A stretch of DNA of 28,213 nt from Perkinsus chesapeaki (lineage: Eukaryota > Perkinsozoa > Perkinsida > Perkinsidae): contig JAAPAO010000480.1 of NCBI GenBank assembly GCA_013115145.1, positions 1-28,213 on the forward strand, in the 5' to 3' direction. Made by a program: the position numbers and the translations under genes. Shown piece after piece: positions 20,666 through 28,213 of the stretch (within the stretch, counting starts at the first letter, position 1; every line of letters starts with the position of its first letter). The notes beneath the pieces are model-generated. The model searched no databases. It was not told where the DNA came from and saw only the letters and a list, made by a program, of their open reading frames with translations.

Positions 20666-22644
20666 TCACATATCGCTCACGCTACTAGCAAAGTGCAAAC
20701 CGACGCTTCTGCTATGTTTCCTGCGAGGGCGGACGTTATCCTGCGCCTGAATATACTACTCATCCCAAACCACAACACTCGTTGCTTGATTATTACCCTG
20801 CCGGCCTCCATGGCATCGTCGCCTTCTGCAGTTGGTTGCGGCGATCTGTCGGGGACTCGCTCAGTCTCGCGGGCTCGAGCTTGCTCAGCTTCTCGTTCCT
20901 TCTTGAGGGCCGCAAGGTATTGACCGTAAACGAATCTACAACACGAACTGTTTTCGATACCGCTGATGATGCCTTCAGTACATGCCAAGGCCAATGCAGA
21001 CTAGGATACCACCGAGCACTTGGTGGGGGAAAATAGGCTCACCAAGAAGGAAGTAGGCAAAAATGAAGCAGAAGACCGGCTGAGTAACCTGGCAACGGAA
21101 ATGCCATGGGCGAGTAGAGGAAAATACTACCTGATAGAGCCCTACAGCGATCGGACCAAGTTGCTTCACGGCTGCTAATTGGATTCTCCAAGATATAAGA
21201 ATAATGAAGAAGACGGAATACAGTACAGCACCCCAACCGTGCACTCCCAACACCGAAATAAGGTGCCTGACAGACAAACAGGTTAAGCTGCTACACCGCC
21301 ATTCAAGCGACCCAAGTTCGAACCGCTCACCATGCTCTCGGCATATCCCATCCCAGAATACTCAATGTAAAGGGTGTTGTAAATGCACAAAGGCAAATAA
21401 TCTGGTAGAATTGAACCTGATGGCATCGTACTACTTCATAGGTCTCCCCAGCCCCCCCCCGATTACAGCCATGGGCCTCATAGTACTCAAGGCGACCTTC
21501 TGCCCCGTCACTTGAATAGCCTTAGTAACAGGAACCTGAAATAAGTATCGACATAGTCAAAAGCTGCCAAACTGGATGTTGGAAATTTGGTAAGGTGGGT
21601 GCTCGAGAGAATGTGGAAGATGTTTTAGAATATAAAGTCGGAAGGAAGCTTACACCAAGAAGGATGAGGAAACCCAAATCCACTCCGGCAAAGTCGTAGC
21701 CCTTAGCAGCGATGAAGACTCCCACACAACCAATAAGCATAGAGAGATACCTGAAGGAGGTGAATAAGATGACCCATTACGTATCTTGCACGCTCAAGCT
21801 GAAGATTCGTTGTACTTTATCTTATTGCCTTTTTCCAAACCGAATGCCACTGCGAGCATGCAGGTGCACACCGGCACGAAAGGCTGTACAACACCCGCCG
21901 ATGCAGCCCCTGTAAACATTAGCCCATAAGGCACTATATTCTGTCGAGCAGCTCTGAGGACACAAAAGATACGAAATGAGGTCTCTTTTGGACCTACCCG
22001 GCAAGGCCCTGAATTAATACTGGCTTCACATTTGTCTTTTTTAACCGCAACACTCCTTCGTAATGACGATCGGGACTGATCAAAGAATACAACTGCTTCG
22101 ACATTCAACCGCCACTCAAAGAGATCCCTTAATAGCACAGAATATCCCACATAAAGTGTGTAGTAAGGAGGCCCTGAGGTCTTCATCCTGTCCCTAGTAC
22201 CTTGTATAGAATATAATGGGTAGCAAAACTAAGCTGACGATACCTCTCATCATGGAAAATATAGTGGCGGATGTCTTACCAAAAACCTGCATAAAAAGAG
22301 CAAGTCGATTCCAAGATTGAACGTTTCCTTTCCCCTTTGTTATTACATCCTCAGATGCTTTGCTGAAAGATTTGAAACAAACATAATTTCCAGCGAACAG
22401 CGCCTGTGACAGAAGCATCATCATATGGGCTCGGAACAGCTCCCCCGAGCTAGGACCAATCACAATAGGCTGGTGCTCTGAATACCAGCAATTCATACCA
22501 CATTTCCGCTATATCTTAGGTACCATAGAACGTAGGGCTTTTGGGCTTCTGATCCTCAACGATTGGAGTGAGGAGTCGGACACGTGGACCGTCTCCTGGT
22601 AGCGCCAAACCGCCGCTGGCTCCTGCTGCTGTTGTGGAGCTCAT
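20666..22644 (-). CDS. EamA/DMT-family transporter, at least 11 exons
   Basis: This is a multipass drug/metabolite transporter of the EamA type, expected in a cell or organelle membrane; the substrate is unknown. Resolved exons: 22524-22644 (start ATG, MSSTTAAGASGG), 22347-22477, 22201-22286, one ending at 21816, 21654-21750, 21467-21535, 21331-21416, 21131-21266, 20982-21088, 20797-20935 and 20666-20740, with GT-AG introns of 42-117 nt and matching phases. The first repeat shows ALFAGNYVCFKSFS and SAGVVQPFVPVCTCMLAVAF, then GLEKGNKIK|YLSMLIGC across a splice. The second shows LGPIAVGLYQ|VTQPVFCFIF and YFLLGEPIFPHQVLGGILV. A YGQYLAALKKERE stretch then starts a charged cytosolic tail rich in Arg and Glu. 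About 22200-21960, covering part of the first repeat, could not be joined unambiguously. The stop at 20666 assumes the last 56-nt intron; without it the frame stops at 20677. Confidence 0.85.
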
Positions 22645-22911
22645 TCGTTTTGGGAAAGCTATACGTTGGAATTAGCCTTGACGAAAATTGAGCGATGCCC
22701 CCTAATAGGAATTTCATTAGGCTGGCGATAACAACTAAGAGTGGTCCCCGACCACTAGTGTTGTTTCCAAAGAGACTGCGCATGGAGAGGTGTTGAGATT
22801 TGTGGCGCGCGCACTTTTCAGCACACAACTAAGGGACAGAGCTAGGCTAGCGGATCCATCCCAGGCAGGTTCCCAAGACGCCTGCTTGACGCCAGTTTTA
22901 GCAACTTCACA
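22645..22911. promoter_or_regulatory. Divergent strip between transporter and retroelement
   Basis: Only 267 bases separate the transporter ATG (minus) from the retroelement Gag ATG (plus). The strip must contain the transporter promoter and the unresolved 5' end of the element. An AG ends 14 nt before the transporter ATG (position 22659). Another acceptor-like TTTTAG ends at 22901, 10 nt before the Gag ATG. I found no long terminal repeat matching the right end of the window. Confidence 0.4.
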
Positions 22912-24003
22912 ATGGCAGAAAACCAACAACAACAGCAGCAGCAACAACAACAACAACAACAGCAAGAGGAACTACCGGTCGAGGTTCACTTCGAGGCGGC
23001 AGTCTTGTCCATATTTGTAACGTTGGACACTCCTAACTCAGTCAAGAAAGTTTTTAAGGACAACGGCCTCACCACTGTCTCACTGCTGTCTGCTGCTCCC
23101 ATTGCGGATATTACTCAGTTGTTTCAGGCTAAGTCTATACTCGAGAGATCTGCTGGATTTGCTGTAAAGGCCCGGGCTACCACAATCCTCCCCCAAGTTC
23201 AGGCTAATGTGGAAGCTGATAACGTAGACCCCCAACATATCGCTTTGGTCGAGAAGGTTACTGCAAAGTACAAGCTTGTCAACAAGATTGCTCCTTCCCC
23301 GGACCTTTTGCCTTCAACGAGATTGCTCCGAAGACTATATGAATCACCACTTTCGATGATTGATCTGGCGGACTGCGTGGACGAGTACGGAAGCAACATG
23401 GCGGCCTCGATCAAGTACGAGGTTTCTATGAGAGGGGAGCTCGTGGCCGTCCAAGGCAGCCCACCAAAGTCTCGTAAGATCGAAAACGTAGCACAGTGGG
23501 TCAAAGCTTTTGGCATATACATGGTAGGACTTCTTTTAGTTTCAGCAGATGATACGAGAAGAGACAAGTTCTGGATTGACGCCTCATCCTTGATGTCCTA
23601 TATGACGAGGACAGTCGGAAGAATGGCGGTCGATTTTGAGAGAGGTTGTGTGGCTGATAAAACTTATCGATCTCGTTTGCTAGCCTGGCGCCTTGAACGT
23701 CAATTGGATCCCTGTGAGCTCTTCAGACGTGACCAAGATCCTTCAATTCGGATTATGATCCCACCATCAACTCCTCCTATGGTGACGACCTTCCCTTCAA
23801 AACCTGCTGGTGTGTCTCCTAATCGATCTAAGAAGCGAAAGGTTTGCTTTGCCTATCGTAACTCCGGAACGTGCAAGTTTGGTAGCACGTGTCGCTTTGC
23901 ACATGTTGAAGGGACATCAGCGGCAGGGCTATCTGGTGAAGATCAGTCGAAGAATAGCGGGCAAGTGGGGCAGTCATCTACCAAGATCAACAAGAAGAGC
24001 TGA
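22912..24003 (+). CDS. Retroelement Gag-like ORF1, polyQ and CCCH finger
   Basis: A 363-residue protein is the first ORF of the retroelement and probably forms its RNA-binding particle. After the initiator comes a Gln tract (residues about 4-18), then a helical domain at about 30-100 (PNSVKKVFKDNG, then LTTVSLLSAAPIADITQLF and VKARATTIL). A middle part follows with no recognised motif. A basic patch SKKRKVCFAYRN then leads into a single CCCH zinc finger, C-x8-C-x5-C-x3-H (CFAYRNSGTCKFGSTCRFAH, about 23844-23910). A CCCH finger is unusual here, since most Gag proteins use CCHC knuckles. The N-terminal domain resembles the N-terminus of ORF3. The frame is intact. The start is the ATG at 22912, 10 nt after an AG. 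Confidence 0.8.
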   Translation: MAENQQQQQQQQQQQQQQEELPVEVHFEAAVLSIFVTLDTPNSVKKVFKDNGLTTVSLLSAAPIADITQLFQAKSILERSAGFAVKARATTILPQVQANVEADNVDPQHIALVEKVTAKYKLVNKIAPSPDLLPSTRLLRRLYESPLSMIDLADCVDEYGSNMAASIKYEVSMRGELVAVQGSPPKSRKIENVAQWVKAFGIYMVGLLLVSADDTRRDKFWIDASSLMSYMTRTVGRMAVDFERGCVADKTYRSRLLAWRLERQLDPCELFRRDQDPSIRIMIPPSTPPMVTTFPSKPAGVSPNRSKKRKVCFAYRNSGTCKFGSTCRFAHVEGTSAAGLSGEDQSKNSGQVGQSSTKINKKS

Positions 24004-24125
24004 ATCTTCAACTATAAGCAGCGAAGTCGCATTGTGTCACTCAATTTTATATCCATCTTGTTTGCTCTAAGCTGTTACTTGTGTTTTCGGACAGGCCACA
24101 TTCCTTGAGACCTTGAGAAGTACAC

Positions 24126-24142
24126 ACTATGTACTACATAGT
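24126..24142. repeat. Short perfect inverted repeat between ORF1 and ORF2
   Basis: ACTATGTA-C-TACATAGT is a perfect 8-bp inverted repeat in the 283-bp gap between Gag and RT. It may be an RNA hairpin or part of an internal recombination region as in DIRS elements. No copy of it was noticed at the element ends. Confidence 0.6.
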
Positions 24143-24230
24143 AAAGGGCTTCTGGGAGGTGGAATAGCCTGAGGTGGGAATCATGGTGATTTCCTGTGAG
24201 CCAATTCGTAAGCTTGATTTGGCCTGGGTA

Positions 24231-24266
24231 GTAAGTATTATGCCAGTAATATTTTTGCTGTTGCAG
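24231..24266 (+). promoter_or_regulatory. Intron-like segment / splice acceptor before RT ORF
   Basis: The sequence begins GTAAGTATT, a strong donor consensus, and ends in a pyrimidine-rich TTTTTGCTGTTGCAG acceptor. That would be a 36-nt intron, in the size range of the host introns in this window. The acceptor lies 20 nt upstream of the RT ATG. It could be a cis intron in the inter-ORF leader or a trans-splicing acceptor. Confidence 0.45.
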
Positions 24267-24286
24267 TTGATTCCTGTGTTTTCAAA

Positions 24287-26476
24287 ATGTTTCCTACTCT
24301 AAGTTCGGATTTTTATGCTACGCATGTTGCCAAAGTAATGCACATGTCACAGCATATGTTCGATTCCGAACGGATTAAGGCAAATGAGGCGTTCCAGGAT
24401 GGTTCAGCATTTGGTTCAGTTCTTCCTACTTGGGATGAACCAGCTCCGCTGATGTTTGGAGAAAATTTCCCCCTTTTGGACTCTGTGGTGCAATACACTA
24501 TCAGTCAAAACTTACCGGCTCTATTTGCCGAAGTTGATGGGGTACCTTCTCCAAGTCTCCAACAACAGTTACATTCTGCGACGTTGGAAACTGTGAAGTT
24601 GATTCTTCGAGACTGGGAAGAGTCTTATAAGGTTGACACTTCAACATCTACGTGTGGTGGTTCTCTACGCCCGGGTGTTCTCCTTAGATTGTTGACCGAA
24701 ATCGGGGATCCAGACTCTCTCGAGTTATCCCAAATAATTCAGCACGGGGTCAATATTGGTCTTCACTCTAGCGTGAGGGATACTGGTCTATTCCCAAGGC
24801 TGAAAAAGGATGATAGACGAGATGCTATGTATCCTAAACTATTATGGTCTGACAATAACTATAAGTCTGCAGATGACCCACTCCTGGAACCCTTTATTAA
24901 TTCTACATTGGTCAAGGAATGTGAGGCGGGGTTTATTCGTGAAGTCCGGCAGTCCGATTTACAACATTGCTGTAAATTGGGTGCCATTGGTAAATATTCC
25001 GATGGTGTATTGAATGGAGTTAGACTGATCGAGGATCACCGCAGAAGCGGTCTTAATTCTCGCCTACAATCGGTCGAGTCCTGTGCTCTACCGAAGGGTG
25101 CAGATTTGATTACTTTATTGAAGGCAATAGAGTTGGCTGGGGGCCCTCTATCAATCTGCCAGCTAGATGTGGCCCATGCATTCAGGCATATCCGTTTACA
25201 ACCGAGTGATTGCCCATGGGTGGGATTTTCATATCACCACCGCTTCTTTATGAATATGGTACTCCCGTTTGGCCTATTAACAAGTCCGTTTTATTGGGCA
25301 AGATTTGCTTCTTCAGTGCATCGTCTAGCCATACGGTTGATTGCACGGTCTAAAAATTCCTATCCGGTTCCTACAACTAATGTCCTGGGAGGTGGTCTCC
25401 TGTATGTGGATGATCACACTTTTATATCTTCTTGCCCGCGGAGAATGCCACTAATAACAAGTCTACTTTGTGTGTTGTGGTCTCTACTGGGCTGTGATCT
25501 ATCATGGCCAAAACTTAGTATAATATCTACTCCTGGTTACGGTACGGTAAATGAGACACGTATTCTTGGTTATGGCATACGATTGATGAACTCGCCGGAT
25601 AACAAGTTTTCAGTATTTATACCAAAATTGAAGCTAGACTTGATCCAGTCTCAGCTGAATACGGTCCTCAACGACACCAGAATTAGTGCTAAGGATTTGC
25701 AGAGTCTACTTGGCAGATTACAGTGGGTGGGGGAAATGTTCATTTTCCTTAAGCCTCACCTTCGAAGCTTCTGTGCTAGCGCTGCTATAGTGCAGCGAAA
25801 AGGTTAACGCTATTTACCTATCGGCAAGAAGGCCCAAATCCGAAACGATGCGGCGAAACTCCTCTCCCTTGTTACTGAGAGATCGCCAGAAATATCGTTA
25901 TGTACTAGATTAGCTTGGTGCAGGCCAGAGGTAGAACCTGTCACCGTTGTGTCTGATGCTAGTACAGTTGCCTTAGGAGGTTATGTGGTCTTGTCTATTA
26001 GCTCTCCAACAATCTTTTATTTTCGGTATAACATTGCTAATATTCCGCCATTAGTAGCCAGTACGATTCTGCAGGCCAATCCTGTTGTTTCGTCGAAGGA
26101 TATCATAGCGTTGGAATGTTTGGCAGCAGCTCTGGCATTGCTGATTGCCAAAGAGAAATGCTTATGTTATGCTGCATGTACGCGAGCGTGGAGGCCTCTA
26201 ATCCTACATTCTGATAATAGCGGTGTCGTTGGTATGTTCAAGAAGTCTTATGCTCGTAAATCAACCTGTAGTCCAATCCTTCAACTGGTATCTAAAGAAG
26301 TGTGGCAGCTGTCTATACCTACGGGTTTCTACCACATTCAAGGCGTTGACAATACCTTAGCGGATTGGTTAAGTCGGTCAGCAGAAGGAGATGTGCTGTT
26401 AACGGAAAGGTTTGAACGAGTTTCTGTCGAGCATTGGTTACAAGAACTATCGATGGTATGTGAGCAGACTCGGTAG
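24287..26476 (+). CDS. Reverse transcriptase-RNase H ORF2 with one internal stop
   Basis: This is the polymerase ORF of the retroelement. The frame from ATG 24287 to TAG 26474 is continuous (729 codons) except for a single TAA at 25805-25807. Before it is the reverse transcriptase: CQLDVAHAFRHIRLQPSD (first catalytic Asp), VLPFGLLTSPFYWARF, GGGLLYVDDHTF (YVDD active site at 25402-25413), SWPKLSI and LQSLLGRLQWV thumb. After the stop is RNase H: VVSDASTVALGGYV (Asp), ALECLAAALAL (Glu), LHSDNSGVVGMF (Asp) and VDNTLADWLSR (Asp). All four RNase H acids and the RT Asp pair are present. The stop separates RT from RNase H cleanly, so it may be a point mutation in this copy, or readthrough may occur. 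No methyltransferase motif is seen at the C-terminus. Confidence 0.9.
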
Positions 26477-26546
26477 ACCTTGCATACCACAAATTTATTC
26501 TGTACAGAGTCTTACTTTTATGCTTGTAGTGTTGTGTTTGAGTTCA

Positions 26547-26564
26547 ACCATAATTTATCTGCAG
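26547..26564 (+). promoter_or_regulatory. Splice-acceptor-like motif before recombinase ORF
   Basis: ACCATAATTTATCTGCAG followed by TTGATTGCCTG repeats the arrangement before ORF2, where TGTTGCAG is followed by TTGATTCCTG. The AG ends 17 nt before the ORF3 ATG, compared with 20 nt for ORF2. The shared TGCAGTTGATT core suggests a common acceptor signal. Confidence 0.45.
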
Positions 26565-26581
26565 TTGATTGCCTGCAATTG

Positions 26582-27965
26582 ATGCTTCCTTCGATCGAGA
26601 GGTTATGTAAAAGTTTAGCTTTAAGTATACCAGATACGGTTGGTACGATATTAGATCAGGAAGGACTCCTTACCGTCTCTCTCTTGGCCTCGGTTCGCGA
26701 GAATGATGTGAATTACTTGGCGCAAAAAGTTCCAATAGTAGACCGTACTTTCTTAGTCTCAATTTTCGTCAAAGCGAGAACTTTAGCACAACTGGAGTGC
26801 GCTCAACCATCGAGTGTCTTACCAGAAACACTGCCGAGTGCTGATTGTCCGTCCACTCATCGAAGGTCTGGTGGTTCTAATATATCTGACAGATCTGGTG
26901 AGGCTCTCCAGCGTCGTATTGCCGATATATCAACAGCCCTCGTACCAACAGCATCTATCATGAAGTGTGCGGTGGATGAATTTATCCTGGAAGGATTAGA
27001 ATGGTCAACTAGAAGGCAATATGGTAGAGTGGAAACTATGTACCTGCAGATGGTCTTACCTGGCGAATGCGGTTTTCCATTACAACCTGATTTGTTAGCT
27101 CGTTTTGTGTATGTTCTGAGCAAGTGTGGCTATGCTCCTTCGACTATGGAAAGCTATACCAGATCACTGCGAGCAGTTAATTCTCGGCGCGGGCATGTTT
27201 TGTCGCAATCGGGAGTCTTTCTTGCAAATGCTGCGCTCCGTGCGGCGAAAAAGATGTATAAAGGCCCTTCGGGACGCAAAGCTCCTGCATTCACATCTGC
27301 TCAATTACATTCCCTGGCCGAGTATTCTGGCTCGCTACAACATGTGAAAGCGGCGGCATTGGTCGCTATCTTTGGCTTGCTGAGATCTGAAGAGATTCTT
27401 GGCTTATCCTTGGACGATATCGCCTTTTTCAATCTTGTTGGGCCATCAGCTGTGCCCCGTGTTACGGTGACATTGAAGCGGAGCAAGACGGATGGTGGTG
27501 GTAGCTCTAATTCGTGTACGGTTGGCAAGGGAACCGTCCTGACGATTGCTTGTGTTGAGAACAGCCAGTATTGCCAGCACAAACTATGTCCTGTCCACTC
27601 ACTCCTGTGGTACGTGTCATCTTTCAGGCCAAATAACGCTGTTGATGAGACCCTAGCTTCAGTAATACTGAAGTACTGAATCAGTATCGGCGTTCGTTGA
27701 CGTTACCGGCGCGCCGCTAAATTATTCATGTTTCCTTGAGGGGTTACGCTATATCGTTCGGTCGTCTGAGGTGTCTACCCATTCGTGCCGACGTACCGGA
27801 ACGCAACTACTATTCCGAGCAGGGTACTCTGTATTACATCTATGTCAGTATGGTCGCTGGCGGTCGGGGCCAAGTGGTGCGGTGTTGAACTATTTGGATG
27901 ATGTTACTCTGTGCGAGGTTGGTAATTATGCCGGGAGGATGATGGCGGTGGTAGATGCGGAGTAA
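26582..27965 (+). pseudogene. Tyrosine recombinase ORF3, frameshifted
   Basis: This is the integrase of the element: a tyrosine recombinase that inserts circular cDNA. The start is taken as the ATG at 26582 (MLPSIERLCKSLALSI), 17 nt after an acceptor-like AG. An N-terminal domain (GLLTVSLLASVRENDVNYL) resembles the Gag N-terminus. A SAM-like core-binding domain follows (STRRQYGRVETMYL, then YAPSTMESYTRSLRAV), then the catalytic domain: IFGLLRSEEILGLSLDDI (first Arg), TVTLKRSKTDGGG (Lys), THSCRRTGTQLLF (His-x-x-Arg), QYGRWRSG (Trp) and VLNYLDDV (nucleophilic Tyr). The first frame stops at 27677-27679. The His-Arg-Tyr half continues in the +1 frame to 27965. All catalytic residues survive, so the lesion is a single frameshift within a palindromic stretch, unless it is programmed. 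Confidence 0.85.
27657..27686. repeat. Tandem palindromes at the recombinase frameshift
   Basis: CTTCAGTA-A-TACTGAAG (27657-27673) is immediately followed by TACTGA-A-TCAGTA (27674-27686). Both are perfect, and TACTGAA is directly repeated. The frame switch of ORF3 must fall in the few bases 27672-27679, inside this structure. Replication slippage or template switching here could have created the frameshift. Confidence 0.75.
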
Positions 27966-27983
27966 GCGACGGGCTAATGTCCT

Positions 27984-28002
27984 AGGCTCTGTGACAGAGC
28001 CT
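27984..28002. repeat. Perfect 8-bp hairpin after recombinase ORF
   Basis: AGGCTCTG-TGA-CAGAGCCT forms an 8-bp stem with a 3-nt loop, 18 nt after the ORF3 stop, and is followed by TTT. It may mark the 3' end structure of the element RNA or sit near the terminal repeat. Confidence 0.75.
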
Positions 28003-28213
28003 TTTGCAGTTCACCCTTGATTTGTGAGGAGTAACGTGGCCCAAGCTAGTCGAAAGAGTTTTTCAGACGGGTGATGTGTTGAGTTGAACAAAAAAGGAAA
28101 GGCAGCGTGCTCCTTGGTGAGCGAGGTGGAGCGTAGAACGGGAGGAGGCCTGCGGCACGTTCAGCCGTGCGATCGGACCCTGTTGTTCACAGGTCAGTCT
28201 CTTCGCACTGCAT
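28003..28213. other. 3' part of element or flank, no gene
   Basis: No gene is seen. The stretch contains an A-rich run (ACAAAAAAGGAAAGG, near 28087) and GC-rich, purine-rich sequence. The right end of the element was not identified, and no match to the strip left of Gag was found by eye. Confidence 0.4.

Larger units (their letters stand above)
22912..28002 (+). mobile_element. DIRS-like tyrosine-recombinase retrotransposon
   Basis: Three plus-strand ORFs appear in the order Gag, reverse transcriptase plus RNase H, tyrosine recombinase. A recombinase in place of a DDE integrase, with no aspartic protease seen, places the element in the DIRS/YR order. There is no obvious Dam-type methyltransferase between RNase H and the recombinase, which is closer to Ngaro-type layouts. 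Terminal repeats (inverted or split direct) were not identified, so the ends are open: the left end is right of about 22.65 kb, and the right end may lie beyond the window. The copy has one internal stop in ORF2 and one frameshift in ORF3, so it is probably recent but not autonomous, unless recoding occurs. Confidence 0.85.

Noticed and set aside
22918-22965. CAA/CAG repeat as an independent microsatellite
   Set aside because: It lies in frame in Gag and encodes the polyQ leader; described with that ORF.
1-28213. CRISPR array, bacterial operon or phage content
   Set aside because: Spliced genes, a eukaryotic tRNA and the retroelement show nuclear eukaryotic DNA; no regularly spaced direct repeats were seen.

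Overview
This window is nuclear DNA of a protist. The evidence is protein genes cut by many tiny GT-AG introns (mostly 37-65 nt), a eukaryotic tRNA-Ser(GCU), a tail-anchored cytochrome b5, an apicomplexan-type nucleoside phosphorylase and a polycystin-1/REJ-like membrane protein. An alveolate close to Perkinsus fits best. This is inference from gene content and intron style, since no species marker is present.

Layout. All recognised host genes lie on the minus strand: a tRNA-Ser (938-1019); a 13-exon coiled-coil protein resembling CCDC112 (1275-3647); a purine-nucleoside/uridine phosphorylase (3832-4581); a 3-exon tail-anchored cytochrome b5 (4831-5382); a very large polycystin-1/REJ-like protein whose last exon alone is 6 kb (5793-12083), with further exons probably reaching about 17.28 kb; a 7-exon uracil phosphoribosyltransferase (18425-20077); and an EamA/DMT transporter of at least 11 exons (20666-22644). 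Many of these genes are invisible as single open frames. I rebuilt them by matching intron phase and protein family. UPRT and cytochrome b5 close completely, and the CCDC112-like gene closes in frame.

From 22.9 kb to the right edge, on the plus strand, lies a retroelement of the tyrosine-recombinase (DIRS-like) class. It has a Gag with polyQ and a CCCH zinc finger, a reverse transcriptase/RNase H ORF, and a tyrosine recombinase ORF. This copy has one in-frame stop between RT and RNase H and one frameshift inside the recombinase. The Gag and recombinase ORFs appear to share a homologous N-terminal domain. ORF2 and ORF3 are each preceded by a near-identical splice-acceptor-like motif, which suggests the ORFs are separated by splicing or trans-splicing.

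Functional links. The phosphorylase can release uracil or a purine base from nucleosides, and UPRT converts uracil to UMP, so both act in nucleobase salvage. The polycystin-like protein is the most unusual host gene: it keeps the REJ ectodomain and the first five membrane segments but has no visible PLAT or channel domain, and it carries a formin-FH1-like polyproline block in a cytoplasmic loop.
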